In this document: positions 34,201 through 45,935 of the stretch, piece by piece | Position numbering within the stretch: position 1 is the first letter of the stretch | Layout of the letters: every line of letters starts with the position of its first letter | NCBI GenBank assembly: GCA_036785705.1 | Contig: JAWUZG010000160.1 | Location: forward strand, 124,001 to 188,000 | DNA length: 64,000 bases | Direction: 5' to 3' | DNA from: Acanthornis magna | Lineage: Eukaryota; Chordata; Aves; Passeriformes; Acanthizidae | Notes under the pieces: model-generated | The model's database searches: none | Told to the model about the DNA's origin: nothing | What the model saw: only the letters and a program-made list of their open reading frames with translations | Made by a program: the position numbers and the translations under genes

Positions 34201-35492
34201 AGCGGCCGCCGTGGTGCAGCTGCAGGGGGGACAGGGACAGCTCGGTCCCATTGAGGGGCCCCTCCAGATGCTCCCCATTGTGATAACATTGGACCCTGGT
34301 GACCGATTTTTCCTGCCTGACTCGGCAGCGCAGTGTCACCGTGTCCCCCTCCAGCAGTGCCCCTGCTGGCACCTGCAGCACCAGCCAGTCTGGGGGACAG
34401 GGGGCGCATGTCACACCAGGGGCCTCTGGGGGCACTGAGGGGTGCAAGGCCACCCAGGGAGTGAAGCCCACCCAGAGCCTCAGGGAGGGCACCCATCCCC
34501 ATCTCCCCTCACCGTTTAGGACGCTCACATTGGGGCTGAGCCCAGTGCCGGGTCTCTCACACTGGTAGGTGCCTCTCTCAGAGACAACAAAGTGGTCGGG
34601 TGCCTCCTGCCACCAGAGCCGCCTGTCCTTGTACCAGGCGGTGGCACCGGCAGTCCCTGAGCCCTGGCAGGACAGTGTCACCTCGTCCCACAGCACTGCT
34701 GGCGTCCAGGGGGGGTTCACGACAAGTTGGGTGGTCTGTGCACCTGCGGGTGACAGGGGACAGCAGCCTGCCAGGGCCACCACAGGGCTGGGGACAGCAG
34801 GGTGGGGATATGGCATCCCCCATGGACTCACCAGCAAGGCCGAGGGTCTGTGCTGGAAGGGAGAAGGGCGTAGGTTTGGGTTGGGGTGGCAGTGCGGGGA
34901 CAGTGGCACCTGGGGGACGAGGTGTGGGGGCTCTCCCCACACTGTCCCCTTGGGGACACCAGTTCTTGTGGGAAAGTGCCCAGGGATGGTCCCAACAGGT
35001 GTGGAGAGGCCGTGGGACATGTCTGTGTCACAGCTGCCCATGAGCCACATCTGTGTGGCAGGGACACCTGAGGGATTGGGACACTGCAACCACCTCGGGC
35101 TGAGGCAGGACATGGGGACACTGTGGACACCCTGGGATGAGGACACCATAGCCACCCTGTTCTGGCACATGCTACCCGGGTCAGACCCACAGCACCTGTC
35201 CCCATGGCCCATCTCCACAGTGCTTCTCCCCACAGCCCTGTCCCTGCATCCCTGTGTCCCCCTGTTGGTGCCCCCACAGCCACCCCACCTCTCCAGTCAC
35301 ACCAGTGTCCCTCCCCATGGAATGGCTCTGCTGGCATGGGGGACCTCAGGGGACCCCACAGCCCCCCTGTGCCCCCTCCACACCACTCTCTGCCTCACCA
35401 GGGCCCATCCCCAGGGCGTCAGGCCCGTGCCCGGGACACTCACCCCATAGGAGCAGTGCCACCTTCCCGGCCATCCCGGTGTCCCCGGCCAT
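31257..35492 (-). CDS. Gene E: four-Ig FCRL-like receptor, intact
   Basis: The exons are leader 35492-35444, mini-exon 34852-34832, D1 34743-34513, D2 34389-34126, D4 33716-33447, D5 32459-32163, TM 31982-31899, and cytoplasmic 31493-31472 and 31383-31257. They join into 454 codons plus stop with no break, so this is the best preserved gene in the window. The leader starts MAGDTGMAGK. D2 has an extra cysteine (RVQCYHNG). The TM segment is GSPLFLLLLLGVIVAWHWW. The tail has ATYMQL in place of the VTYAEL ITIM and a distal SDIYEDL. Residue -2 to the first Tyr is Ala, so the ITIM consensus is weakened while YxxL is kept. The D4-D5 intron carries an LTR and a D5 exon remnant. It is convergent with gene D and most similar to it in domain order. 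Confidence 0.85.
32640..33065 (+). mobile_element. Probable solo LTR in the D4-D5 intron of E
   Basis: This AT-rich 0.4-kb segment stands out from its GC-rich surroundings. It contains TATAAAA (about 32918) and, about 90 bp later, CAATAAATG followed by a TTTATTCTCC-rich tail, an order expected for U3-R-U5 of an LTR on the plus strand. Exact ends and target duplication could not be fixed. Confidence 0.5.
33120..33185 (-). pseudogene. Remnant of a D5-type Ig exon start
   Basis: On the minus strand this short piece reads LVANVTISPGPTS after a pyrimidine tract. This is the start of the D5 exon (VANATITPGPPA in other genes), then homology ends. It suggests that an older D5 exon was disrupted and that the present D5 at 32163-32459 is a second copy. 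Confidence 0.55.
34832..34852 (-). other. 21-bp signal-peptide mini-exon of gene E
   Basis: The 21-nt exon sits between a CAG acceptor and GTGAGT donor on the minus strand. It encodes AQTLGLA. Confidence 0.8.
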
Positions 35493-36450
35493 CCGTGCTG
35501 GCTGTCACACGCTGCTGGGGCCACTTGCTCCCTGGGTTGTGGCTCTTTGGCCAAAGGGGAAGGAAGCGAGGTGACATCTAGTACCCACATGTTGGTGGCC
35601 CTTGGTGGGGGCAGGGTGGAGAGAGGCTATGGACAGGCTGGGGCCCGGGTGGGGACATTCTGGTGACATGCTGGGGACATGGGTGGGACATGGTGCTTGT
35701 AGGCTCAGGAAAAAGGGGCGCCTGGTGGGACAGGCAATGTCCAGGTGTGGGGGGCTCAGGGGGTGTGCAGAACCAAGGATGGATGTCCAGGGAAATGGGG
35801 TCCAGGAATGGGGGTCCTGAGGAGGCAGGTCTCAGAGGAGGGGGATTCCATGGCCATGGGGGTCCCCATGCAGGGGATCCCCTCCAGGGATTTGGAGCCA
35901 TGGGATGCAGGTCTTGGGGCCGGGAAATCCTGGGAGAATGTGAGGCCCATGGGGTGAGGTCAAGAAGAGCAGGGTCCTGGGAAGTGGGGGTCCTTGGGTG
36001 GGAGTCCCGGGGAGGAGGATATGAGGAATGGCAGTCCCATGGCTGCGTTCCCAGGGGAATGCGTTCCCAGGGACAGGGAGTGGCTGCGTGGGCACGTGGG
36101 TCACAGCTCCTTCCCATGGTGCCTGAGATATCAGATGTGAGCCGGGGTGCAGTGGGACCCTCTGAGGTGCTCTTGGTTTGGGGTGGCATGACAGGGGGGC
36201 CAGGGGGCTCCAGGGCTGTGCCCCCAACTCCTCCAGGGGCTTTTTTCAACTCTATTTCCATTTTTTTCCATCTTTGTCTCACTTGCGCACCACGCCCAAT
36301 TGCTGGCTCAGCGATGCTGGGGGGCCCTTGAGCAGGGAACAGGTTGGGGGGACCCGCGGGAGGGGAAAAGGGGGACTGGGGGGGTGCAGGGAGGGGTGGA
36401 GGGCTGTGGGGGGGCTGTGCAGGATGGGGGTGTCTGGCAGTGCCCCCCAA

Positions 36451-36472
36451 CACTTTCACTTTCACTTTCATG
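36451..36472 (-). promoter_or_regulatory. Strong ISRE-like element upstream of E
   Basis: On the minus strand three consecutive GAAAGT repeats form overlapping GAAANNGAAA cores, the best match in the window. It lies about 0.96 kb upstream of the start of the best preserved gene. Confidence 0.6.
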
Positions 36473-36676
36473 CAGCAGAAAGAAGAGGCTGTTTGTGCTG
36501 AGAGTCAGACAGGGGGGTGGTACTGTCCTGGGGGGGGTCCATGTTCTGGGGGTGACACAAGCAAGGGAAATCCACTCCAGGGAGTGACATACCCTGGAGG
36601 AGAGTGTCCTGTCATGGGGGATGGCAGTTCCAGAGGGGTCCCTGTCCCAGGGTTGGTAGATCCTGGGAAGCCCTGT

Positions 36677-37150
36677 CCATCCAAGGCTGGGGCCCAGCCA
36701 TGGCACAGCCCCACTGCCCACGGATGGCCATTGGCCAGCCCTGCTCTGGCCAGCTCCAGGGGACAGCCAGGACCTGAGGCTCCCAGCCACCCCCTTGGCT
36801 TTGATTCTCACAGCTTTAGAGCTGCTCCAAGGTGAGAATTGTGTGGCAGAAAAAGGGCTGGCTGTGGTTTGCTCAGCCCTGCAAGAAGCACAAAAACCAA
36901 TGGGAGCCCAAGCAGTGGCTCTGCGAGGGCCTGTGATGGTTTTGAGAGCAGGGCTGGGTGGAAACCTCCCCTGCAGGGGCAGCTGTGAGGGAAGCAGTCC
37001 GGAAATGCAGCAATTGATCATTTTGTCCCTCTGGTCAAGGGACTGAGAGAGCCCCAAAACTCCTGCAAAGACAACAATCTGCTCAGCAACCTGACCAGGA
37101 CCCTCCTCCTTCCTGTACAAAACCTGCAGCCCTTTGGAATCTCCCAGAAA
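36677..37150 (-). repeat. 0.5-kb conserved upstream element, copy 4
   Basis: This copy lies upstream of E in the same relative orientation. It differs by a three-base deletion in a CAA repeat near 37075. Confidence 0.5.
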
Positions 37151-37199
37151 GAATGTTTGTTTTCTGGCAGTGGCTGCCAATGAGAGGGAAAAGTGTGGA

Positions 37200-37800
37200 A
37201 ATATCGAGCAGTGGCCCTGCCTCGCGGCCATGCTGGGGCTGGGGGTGACCCCGGCTGGACGGCGACAGTGACTCCGGACACGCTGTGGCAGCCGCTCCGG
37301 ACACATCGCCACCGTCGGTGCCGCAGCCCGGGACAGTCCCGGCACTCGCAGCGCCATGGCAGCGCCACCTGCCACGGTGACCAAACCCAAGACTCCGCTC
37401 CCGCAGGCCCGGGGGCTCCTCCCGGGGGTCCCCGGTTCCCCCCACCCTCCCGGTGCCTCCCTCCCCTTCCCCCCCGCCCGCCCCAGGCCCGGGCCCGGCG
37501 GAGGCTCCGGAGCAGCTCCGGGGCTCAGACGCCGCTCGGGGAGCGCCGGCTGCGGGGCTTTGGGCACCGGGGGGCACCGAGCAGGGCTGCGGGGGGGCTG
37601 GGCTGGGCTCGGGGCACTCCCCCAGGCCGCCCCCGGCTCCGTGCCGGGGCTCTCGGGGCTCTCGGGGCGCTGCCACTGCTGCCGGGCTCCAGCTCGGCCC
37701 GAGGGGCTCGGCAGCTGCGGGATCGGTGCCCGTGGGGACGGGGCGGCACCGCCGCAGCTCCCCGAGCCTCGGGCCGGTGTCACTGAGCGGCGACAAACAG
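37200..37800. promoter_or_regulatory. CpG-rich block (possible CpG island)
   Basis: The block is very GC-rich with many CpG dinucleotides (CCGG, GCGGCG, CGCGG). It lies between the E upstream elements and the A2 3' end. A related, CpG-poorer version lies at 28975-29440. It could be an upstream promoter of E or the promoter of a lost gene. Confidence 0.4.
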
Positions 37801-38371
37801 CGAGCGGCAGCTCCTTGCCCTCTGCGGGGGCGGCTGCGAGGGAACCAGGCCGAAAATGCCCCCATTGATCATTTTGTCACTGTCCCCAAGGCACTGATAG
37901 AGCCTCGAAAATCCTGCAAATCCCACAAGGATCTGCTCAACGACCGCACCTGGACCCTCCTCCTTCCCGAGCTGAACACACAGAGCTGAACAAACCAATC
38001 CCATTTTTTCCCGCTTTAATCAAAAAGCTGCACTTTGGGTCCAATAAATGGGAAAAAGGGTCCTGTGTCCCCCTGGCAGTGGGCGGGGGAATGGGGAGCC
38101 CCTGGGGGTACTGGGAGCACTGGGAGCACTGGAACGGGGAGCTCTGGCCGCCCTGGCAGCCCCATATGGGACCCCCCACTCGGGGCCACCCCCCATCCAA
38201 GGTGGGCAATCACAGGAGGGGGGAGGGTGGAGGGAATACCCACGGGGGTGCCCACGGGGGGGGACGTTCAGTGCCTCCCTGTTCCTCCCAGTGTCCCCAT
38301 TGTCCCCAGTCTCCCCAGCGTCACAGCACGTTGCCATAGATGTCACTGGGGTCCCGCTGTCGCCCCTGGGG

Positions 38372-41300
38372 TCACGGCAGCTCCGCGTAGGTCACCTGGG
38401 GGGATGTGTTGCGGGGGAGCCCTGTGAGAGACACCGGTTGGGGGGACCCGGGCGGGAGGTGACACCCGTGGGTGACGTGTCCCCTGCCCCCCAATACCGG
38501 ACTCACCCTGGGCGTTCTTGGCGCTGACGAGGTGGGTGTAAAGCACCTCCCCCTCCTCCGGGGCGTCCGGGGGGGCCCTGCGGGGATACGGGCGTGTCTG
38601 TGGGGCCGGGGGTTTTGGGGTGGGGGTAAAAGGGGGGTCAGGACTGGAGCCCCCCACTCACGTGTCCTGGGGCTTCCTCGTGGCTGCAAAGGAAATAGAG
38701 GAGGGGTTGACAATTGGGTCTGCGGGGCCACTGAAGCCCCTCAGGACCCCAGACTGCCTCCGGGACCCCCGAGCATCCTGATGACCCCTAGAACCCCCAG
38801 AAGCACCCTGGTGCTCCGCACCCCCTCTGTCCCCAGAACCCCAAGTCCGGCAGGGAGGGAGACCCTTCAGAGTTGCCAGGACCCCTGAAAGAATCCCCAA
38901 AATCCCTGCACGTGTCCCCAACACCTTCCCAAACACCCCAGGACCTCCAGCCAAGGTCACTGGTGGCTCAGTCCCCCCCCAAGTCACATCACCCCCCCAT
39001 GCTGGGGGACGTCCCACTGCCCTGGGATCCCGTCCCCCACTGTCACCCACCCCGTTGCGGTGCCACCTGTGCCAGCCCACGATGAGAGCCACGAGCAGGA
39101 CCAGGAACGACAGGGACACACCAACCCCTGTGGCCACTGCTGGGGACAAAGTGGGGACACACTGGGGTCACGCAGAACCCCAAAGGGCTCTGCACCGCCT
39201 GTGACCCCGTGTGACCCCACCTGTGCCCCAGTGTCTTGGCGGGTGTCACCTCCAGGACCAGCTCTGGGCTGAGCGCCTGGAACACGCGGTGTCCATCCAG
39301 CTGGTTGGTGGCCACGCACTGGTAGGTGCCCCGAAATGTCCCACATCGATGTCCCCCAAGCTCCAGGAGGGGACCCTGGGCCACCTCCTGCCCATCGCGC
39401 AGCCAGATGAAGGTGACAGGTGCTGAGCCCACCTGCACCGAGCAGCTCAGGGTCACGGGGTCACCTGGGCACACCTGGTGTGCCGGGGGGCCAGGGGTGA
39501 TGGTGGCATTGGCCACAGGCACTGTGGGGACAGAGACGGGGCTGAGGGTGGGGGAGGGGCTGGCACCCATTGTGGGGGGAGGGGACTGTGGGGTGGATGA
39601 CGGTGGGATGGGTGCAATGGGGATGCCGTTTTTGCGTTACCACATTCTCAAATGTCCCTCTCCACTTGGACAGTGACATTCAGTGTGGGGCTCTCACCAC
39701 ACTGTCCCCATCACTGACACCGCACTAGTAGTGGCCGCTGTCCTTGTCCCCAGCATGGCAGAGCTCCAGGCGGGGGCCGGTGCCCAGTGGTGTCCCAGAG
39801 CCCCCCCGGTGCCAGGACAAGGACAGGGGACCTGTCCCCCGCGGCCACCGCGCAGCTCAGCACCAGGCTGTCACCCAGTGCCACCTGTGCCCCGGGGAAC
39901 TGCACTGACAGGGAGAGCCCCGAGAGCGCGACGCCTGCGGGAGGGCACAGCGGAGCACAGTGAGGGACTCTGGGAGGATCTGAGAGGGGTGGGGAGACCC
40001 CAGTGAAAGAGAAGAGGGCCCAGAGATGGGGGAGGGCTTGGAAGGGAGCCCAGGGAAGGATGGGGGGGATTCAGGGAGGGGACAGCGGGAGAGGGATAGG
40101 GGTTGAGTGGATGGAATGAAAGATGAGGGGACTGGGGAGAGATGCGGGAAGAAATGAAAGGACCCAAGCAATGATGGGGACACCGGGAAAGGTGTCTGGG
40201 GGAGATGGGGGATTCCAGTCAGGTCTGGGGGACCCGGGGAGGCTGTCGGGGTTCCCGTGCCCATCCCCACACTCACTGCGCACCGTGACGTGGAGCTGGG
40301 CGCTGCTCTTCCGCACGGCCCCCCCCTCGGAGCGCACCTCGCAGCTGTAATTGCCCGAGTGGGACACCCCCACGGCGGGCACCAGCAGCTGCGGGGATCC
40401 CTGCGGGCCCCCCACCAACTGCCCGTCCCGGTAGAAGAGGTGCAGGAGGGGGGGCTCGGGGCCGCAGGGGGCTGGGGGTGCTGAGGCAGCTGAGATTCAG
40501 GGAGGAGCCCCCGATGACCTCGTGGGGACCCTCCAGCACCGGCACCATGAAAAGTTCTGGGAAGGAGATGGGGATGGGGTCTTTGATTGTGAGTCTGTTG
40601 GGGAGGGGCTGTGGGGGTGTCGGTGTTTTGGGATGCTCACCGTGCACTGTCACTGTCACCGGCTTCGACAGCTCCCATTGCAAGTTTTTCACCCAGCCCC
40701 CGCAGTGGTAGCTGCCTGTGTCGTTCAGCTGCACGGGGGACAGGGACAGCTCGGTCCCATGGAGGGACCTCCGCAGATCCTTCCCGTCACGGTAGAAGCT
40801 TACGCCAGTGACAGAGTTGTCACTCCAGCCCCGGCAGCGCAGTGTCACGGTGTCCCCCTCCAGCAGCGCCCGCGCCGGCACCTGCAGCACCAACGGGCCT
40901 GTGCGACAAGTGAGGACATATCAGTCCGGGAGGGTCCTGATGGCAGCGGCAGCCCCCCAGGGGTCCCCAATTCCAACACCGGGGTCCCCTCGCCCTAGGA
41001 TGCTCTGGGATGTCCCCGTGTGCAGGGGACAGGCTCTCGTCATACGAGGGTGGTGTCCCAGGGAACAGAGCCCACCCAGAGCCCTAGGGGCCCCCACGAG
41101 TGTCACGGTGGGGACACAAACCCCCCTCACCATTTACGACGCTCATGAGGCTGCTGAGCCCGGTGCCGGGTCTGTGACAGTGGTAGGTGCCACTCTCAGT
41201 GACAGTGAAGTGGTGGAGTCCCTTCTTATTCCCCCAGCTACTCCCGTCCTTGTACCAGGTGGTGGCACCAGGTGTCCCCGAGCCCTGGCAGGTCAGTGTC

Positions 41301-42087
41301 ACCTGGTCCCACAGCACCGCCGGTGTCCAGGAGGGATCCACGAGGAGCTGGGTGGTCTCAGCACCTGTGGGTGACAGGGGACACCAGCCTGCCAGGGCCA
41401 GCGTGGGGCTGGGGACAGCAGGGTGGGGACATGGCATCTGCCGAGGACTCACCAGTGAGGCTGAGGGTCTGTGCTGGAAGGGAGAAGGGACAGGGCTGGG
41501 TGGGGGTGGCGCCATGGGCACGTTCGAACCCAGGGCACGGGGTGTGGGGGCTGACCCCGAGCTGTCACTGTGTGGACCCCAGAGTGGCATGGATGTCTCG
41601 GGGATGGGGACACCGCGGCCACCCCGTGCTCAGGCAGGACATGGGGACAGTGTGGACACTCTGGAAATGGGGACAGCACAGGTTCCCCGTGCTGGCACAG
41701 GTCACCCCCATCAGCCCCCCAGCACCTGTGTCCATAGCCCAACCCAAAGTTGCCCGTCCACTTGTCCCTATCCCTTCACCCTTGTGTCCCCCTGTCCCCA
41801 CAGCTGCCCCAGCTCCATGATGCCTCCCCACACCCGTGTCCCCCCATTATGGTCCCCATGATTCTGTCCCTCCTCTCCTGTCCCCTCAGCCAAACCATGA
41901 CCTTGGTCACCTCAGGGAGTGGCTCTGCTGGCATAGGGACCTCAGGGGACCCCGTAACCATCCTGTGCCCCCTCCCACCGCTCTCTGCCTCACCAGGGCC
42001 CATCCCCGGGGTGTCAGGCCCGTGCCTGGGGCACTCACCCCACAGGAGCAGTGCCACTTTCCCAGCCATCCCGGTGTCCCCAGCCAT
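38372..42087 (-). pseudogene. Gene A2: five-Ig FCRL-like receptor with frameshifts
   Basis: The exons are leader 42087-42039, mini-exon 41473-41453, D1 41364-41131, D2 40898-40641, D3 40556-40277, D4 39934-39666, D5 39521-39221, TM 39136-39051, and cytoplasmic 38683-38662, 38577-38507 and 38421-38372. D1 and D2 are open. D3 has seven Gs where the paralogs have six (near 40447-40453), shifting the frame. D4 has an extra G after its first cysteine strand and a TAG at the position of the YQC glutamine. D5 has three single-base homopolymer gains that restore its local frame. The tail still codes VLYTHLV and VTYAEL; a TGA after AELP precedes a SDIYGNVL remnant. Either the gene is dead or this stretch has homopolymer consensus errors. 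Its 5' end is nearly identical to A1. Confidence 0.75.
41453..41473 (-). other. 21-bp signal-peptide mini-exon of gene A2
   Basis: The 21-nt exon is identical in position and length to that of A1, with CAG acceptor and GTGAGT donor on the minus strand. Confidence 0.8.
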
Positions 42088-42776
42088 CTGGGCTAGCTGT
42101 CACACGCTGTCGAGGCCACCTGTGCCTGGGGTGGCGGCTCTTTGGATGAAGGGGAAGGAAACGAAGTCATCTCTTGACCTCACAAGTGGGTGGCGCATGG
42201 TGGGGGCTGGGTGGGGACAGGCTGGCCACAAGCTGGGGACTTCATGGGTTTGGGTACCTGTGCATGGGTGTTCCTTGGGAATGGGGGTCCTGGGCTGTGG
42301 AGATCATGGGGAATGGCAATCCTGGGATGGGGCCCCAGGTAGAGGGGGACATAAGGAATGGGGGTCCCATGGTTGGGTTCCCACGGCAATGGGGGTTGCA
42401 GGGATGGGCAGTGGCTGGGTGGGCACATGGGTCGCAGCTCCTTCACGGGGTGCCTCAGATTTTGGGGTGGCTGAGGGCCCAGCGCTGCCTCCTCGGGTGG
42501 GTCAGGGCCTGGGGGGGTCACCCCAGGTGGATTCCAAGCGGCTTTAAGTCTGTTGCCCCTCCCCCGCCCAGGGGCTTTTTCCACTTTATCGCCATTTCTT
42601 TCCTTTTTTCCCTCAATTTCTGACCCCTCCCGCATTTCTTGGCTTGACAATCCCAGGGAACACCAGAGCACGGAATGGCTTGGGGGGACCCGAAGGGAGG
42701 GGGAAAAGGGGGACTGGGGGTGCAGGGAGTGGTGGGGGGGCTGTGGGGGTTGGGGGTGTCTGGCTGTGTCCCCCAA

Positions 42777-42795
42777 CACTTTCACTTTCTCTTTC
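42777..42795 (-). promoter_or_regulatory. ISRE-like element upstream of A2
   Basis: On the minus strand it reads GAAAGAGAAAGTGAAAGTG, the same as upstream of A1, about 0.7 kb from the start codon. Confidence 0.55.
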
Positions 42796-42951
42796 CTGCA
42801 GCAGAAGGAAGAGGCCATTTGTGCTGAGAGTCAGAGGGGTGGGGGGTGGGCTCTGTCCTGGGGTGGCACATCCAGAGGGGTCCTGTCCTGAGGGATGGCA
42901 GTTCAGGGGGGGTGTGTCCACACTTCTCCATTCTTGGTCATCCCTGAAAGG

Positions 42952-43490
42952 ATCTGAGCAGCTTGGGAATGGAGCCCCAGGCAGGAAGGAGCTCCCAAAC
43001 TCCTCCTCCTTGCAGCCTGTGCCCATCCAAGGCTGGGGCCCAGCCATGGCACAGCCCCACTGCCCAGGGATGGCCATTGGCCAGCCCTGCTCTGGCCAGC
43101 TCCAGGGGACAGCCAGGACCTGAGGCTCCCAGCCACCCCCTTGGCTTTGATTCTCACAGCTTTAGAGCTGCTCCAAGGTGAGAATTGTGTGGGGGAAAAA
43201 GGCCTGGCTGTGGTTTGCTCAGCCCTGCAAGAAGCACAAAAACCAATGGGAGCACAAGCAGTGGCTCTGCGAGGGCCTGTGATGGTTTTGAGAGCAGGGC
43301 TGGGTGGAAACCCCCCCTGCAGGGGCAGCTGTGAGGGAAGCAGTCCGGAAATGCAGCAATTGATCATTTTGTCCCTCTGGCCAAGGACCTGAGAGAGCCC
43401 CAAAACTCCTGCAAAGACAACAACAATCTGCTCAGCAACCTGACCAGGACCCTCCTCCTTCCTGTACAAAACCTGTAGCCCTTTGGAAGC
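42952..43490 (-). repeat. 0.5-kb conserved upstream element, copy 5
   Basis: This is the duplicate of the copy at 1680-2225, in the same position and orientation relative to A2. Confidence 0.5.
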
Positions 43491-43816
43491 TTCCAGAAGG
43501 AATGTTTGTTTTCTGGATGTGGCCACCAGATGAGAGGGAAAAGTGTGGAAATATCGAGCAGTGGCTGTCCACACGTGGATCCAGGGATCAGGGGGTGAGA
43601 GCAGGAGCAGGGAGTGCCCAGGCAGGAGAATTCAGGGTAGGATGGAGTGGATTTTCCAGGGAATCAGACCCTGAGGGACACACAGGCATTTCCACAGATT
43701 CCTGTGCAGTGATCCAAGGATGGAGAGAGTTGTTTCCTTTTGGGAGCCAAATCCATGGGAAGTAAATCAAGTCTCAGGGTGGGAATAAGAAAAATGGGAA
43801 GAGATCCTAAATATGG

Positions 43817-44286
43817 ATGGAAGGAATAAGAGGGTGATGTCTTTACAAAGTGTGAGGCCTGCTGGTAGATAGGGCCAGATACTGATAGGTGAAAGAAGCA
43901 ATGGGAGGAACCATAAATTCCATAGGAATTTCCATTAATTGACACAGATTCACCCAAGGGCATGTTAAATCCCTGGACTCAGAGAAAAAGAACAGAGACA
44001 GAAAAAAAAAAAGGGTGTGTGGGGGGAATGTACATTAGAAGGGGGGTCTGTATTAGGTGATTTGGGAAGCCTATACCTCTTGAGTACCTCAGCCAATGGG
44101 AAAAGAAAGGGGAACCTGCAGCCGTGAAATTAAGGTAAAAAGAGGCTGTGTCCTCTAAGCAATTTGAGACACCCCATGGGAAGTGCCCATGACCTCTCCC
44201 TTTATCCGTGAATAAATTTACAGGACTCCTCTGTCTCCTTTTTGGACATAAACCTCTGGTGTTTGTGGATTAATTTTCCTGACATG
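43817..44286 (+). mobile_element. 5'-truncated endogenous retrovirus fragment with one LTR
   Basis: Copy 1 of the duplication is continuous where this 470-bp piece sits, so it arrived after, or was lost from one side of, the duplication. It consists of about 210 bp of 3' internal sequence, a purine tract ending GGGGGGAA, and an LTR (44029-44284) starting TGTACATTAG and ending CCTGACA. AATAAA lies at 44211-44216. The LTR is related to the one at 22057-22300. A clean target duplication is not obvious. Confidence 0.7.
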
Positions 44287-44966
44287 GGTAAAGCAAAGCC
44301 TTCCCTCTGGGTTGGTTGCTGCCCAGCAGACGGGGAACAATGCCATGGACCTGCTGGACACTCAGGGACATTCCACGCCCTGCATTATCCACAGGCAAAC
44401 GCTGCTGTGGGATGCACCTACGGATGCTCCTAAAAGGAACCATAAGTCTCAGTTCTTTGTGATTTGTTTGTGTTTTCACTGTCAGCAAATCTTTCAGAGA
44501 CCAATTATTAAAACGATCTTAAAAACCAGGCTATTTTATCATTATCAGCTTGATTTTGTCTGAGTTTCTTTTTCTCTACTGGAAAAGAAATGGTGTGGGG
44601 GAAGCATTTCACCCTTATCCTATAGATGGATAATTTTGTGTGAACCACCTGGGAATGAGAAAATTCAACCAAATTTAGCCTGGTAGTTACCATTGTCAGG
44701 GGCAGGTCATGACAGGGCACCCCTGAATTTGGTGCACCCCAGAGGTCACAGTGCCCCACAGGGGACAGAGGGGCTGGTCAGGCCCTCCCCAGGACGAGGA
44801 TTCCCCAGGACATGGGAACTGCAGAGCAAGGACCCCCCAGGACAAGACCCAGGCATCACCACACCAGAGTAGCCTTTTTCCTCCAGGTCAGGGCCCCTCT
44901 GGATGTGCACCCCTGGAGAGAACCCACCTCCCCTACCCCCTGTCTGACTCTCAGCGTGAATGGAAT

Positions 44967-44980
44967 GAGAAAGTGAAAGT
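44967..44980 (+). promoter_or_regulatory. ISRE-like element upstream of B2
   Basis: GAGAAAGTGAAAGT keeps one GAAANNGAAA core. The 5' half present upstream of B1 is altered. Confidence 0.5.
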
Positions 44981-45935
44981 GGTGGGGGAAGCACAGCCCA
45001 AGAGCCCCATCCCCCACAGGCCCCCTTTTACCCCTCCCTGGCATCCCCAAACCAATTCCTGCTCAGGTGCTCCCTGGGATTGCTGAGCCAGGAAATGGGG
45101 GGTGGGAGGGGGTGGTGTGGAAGTAAGGAAAACAGGCAAAAATATAAATAAAAAAAGAGAAAAGCCCAAGGGTGTGTGGGGCACAAACCCAGAGCCTCCC
45201 AGGACAAGCCTCAGGTGCCCCCCAGGCTATGAGCACCCTGTGGGGGCTGTGCTGGGCCCTGAGTCACCCCAAAATCTGAGGCACCCAATGAAGAAGCTGT
45301 GTCCCATGTGCCCACCCAGACATTGCCCATCCCTGGGACCCCAATTCCCCTGGGAACCCAACCATGGGAACCCCATTCCCTTGGGAACCAAACCATGGGA
45401 CCCCCATCCCAGGACTCCCATTGCCCAGGACCCCCATTCCCTTCATCCCATCCCATGGCCCCCCCTTCCCCCAGAACTCCTATTCCCGAGGGTCCCCTTT
45501 TTTCACCCCACACCCCCAACACTGGAACCCACATTCCATGACCCCAAATCCCTGGGAACCATGTTTCTCCAGGACCCTCATCCCTGGAATCCCCCAAGCC
45601 TGGGGACCCTGATTGCCCAGACCCCCATCCCCTCTGACTGCCCTTCCTCTAGACCCCAATTCCCCTGGACCCCAATTCTCCTGGACACCCATCCTTAGCT
45701 CCCCACATCATCTGAGCCGCCCACACCTGGGAACTCCATGTCCCACCGTGTCCCCAGACCATCCCACAACGTCCCCAACCTGTCCCCTGCTGTGTTTCCA
45801 CCCTGCCCCCACCCTGCCCCAACCAAGGTCCACCTACACGTGCGGATGAAACGTGACCTCGCTTCCTTCCCCTCTGCCCCAAGAGCTGCCACCCAGGGGA
45901 CAGGCGGCCCCAGCAGCGTGTGACTGCCAGCACGG

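Larger units (their letters stand above)
35493..38371. other. Region between E start and A2 end
   Basis: From left to right it holds the E proximal ETS-like element (35557-35574), a minisatellite (about 35740-36070), an AT-rich stretch (36240-36290), the E ISRE-like motif, the conserved element (36677-37150), a strongly CpG-rich block (37200-37800), a diverged seventh conserved-element copy (37800-37975) and the A2 3' flank. A minus-strand open frame of almost 500 codons crosses these, but it spans unrelated elements and is not a gene. Confidence 0.5.
42088..45935. other. Head-to-head intergenic region between A2 and B2
   Basis: This is the duplicate of the A1-B1 region. It has ETS-like elements (42151-42169 and 45854-45872), ISRE-like motifs, the conserved element (42952-43490), element B (43500-43815 and 44286-44530) and a minisatellite (45330-45700). 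The extra 470 bp is a retroviral fragment. No gene is seen. Confidence 0.55.

Noticed and set aside
36308..37783. Minus-strand open frame of 491 codons
   Set aside because: It crosses an ISRE-like motif, the conserved element and a CpG-rich block with no shared protein character. GC-rich sequence gives few stops by chance.
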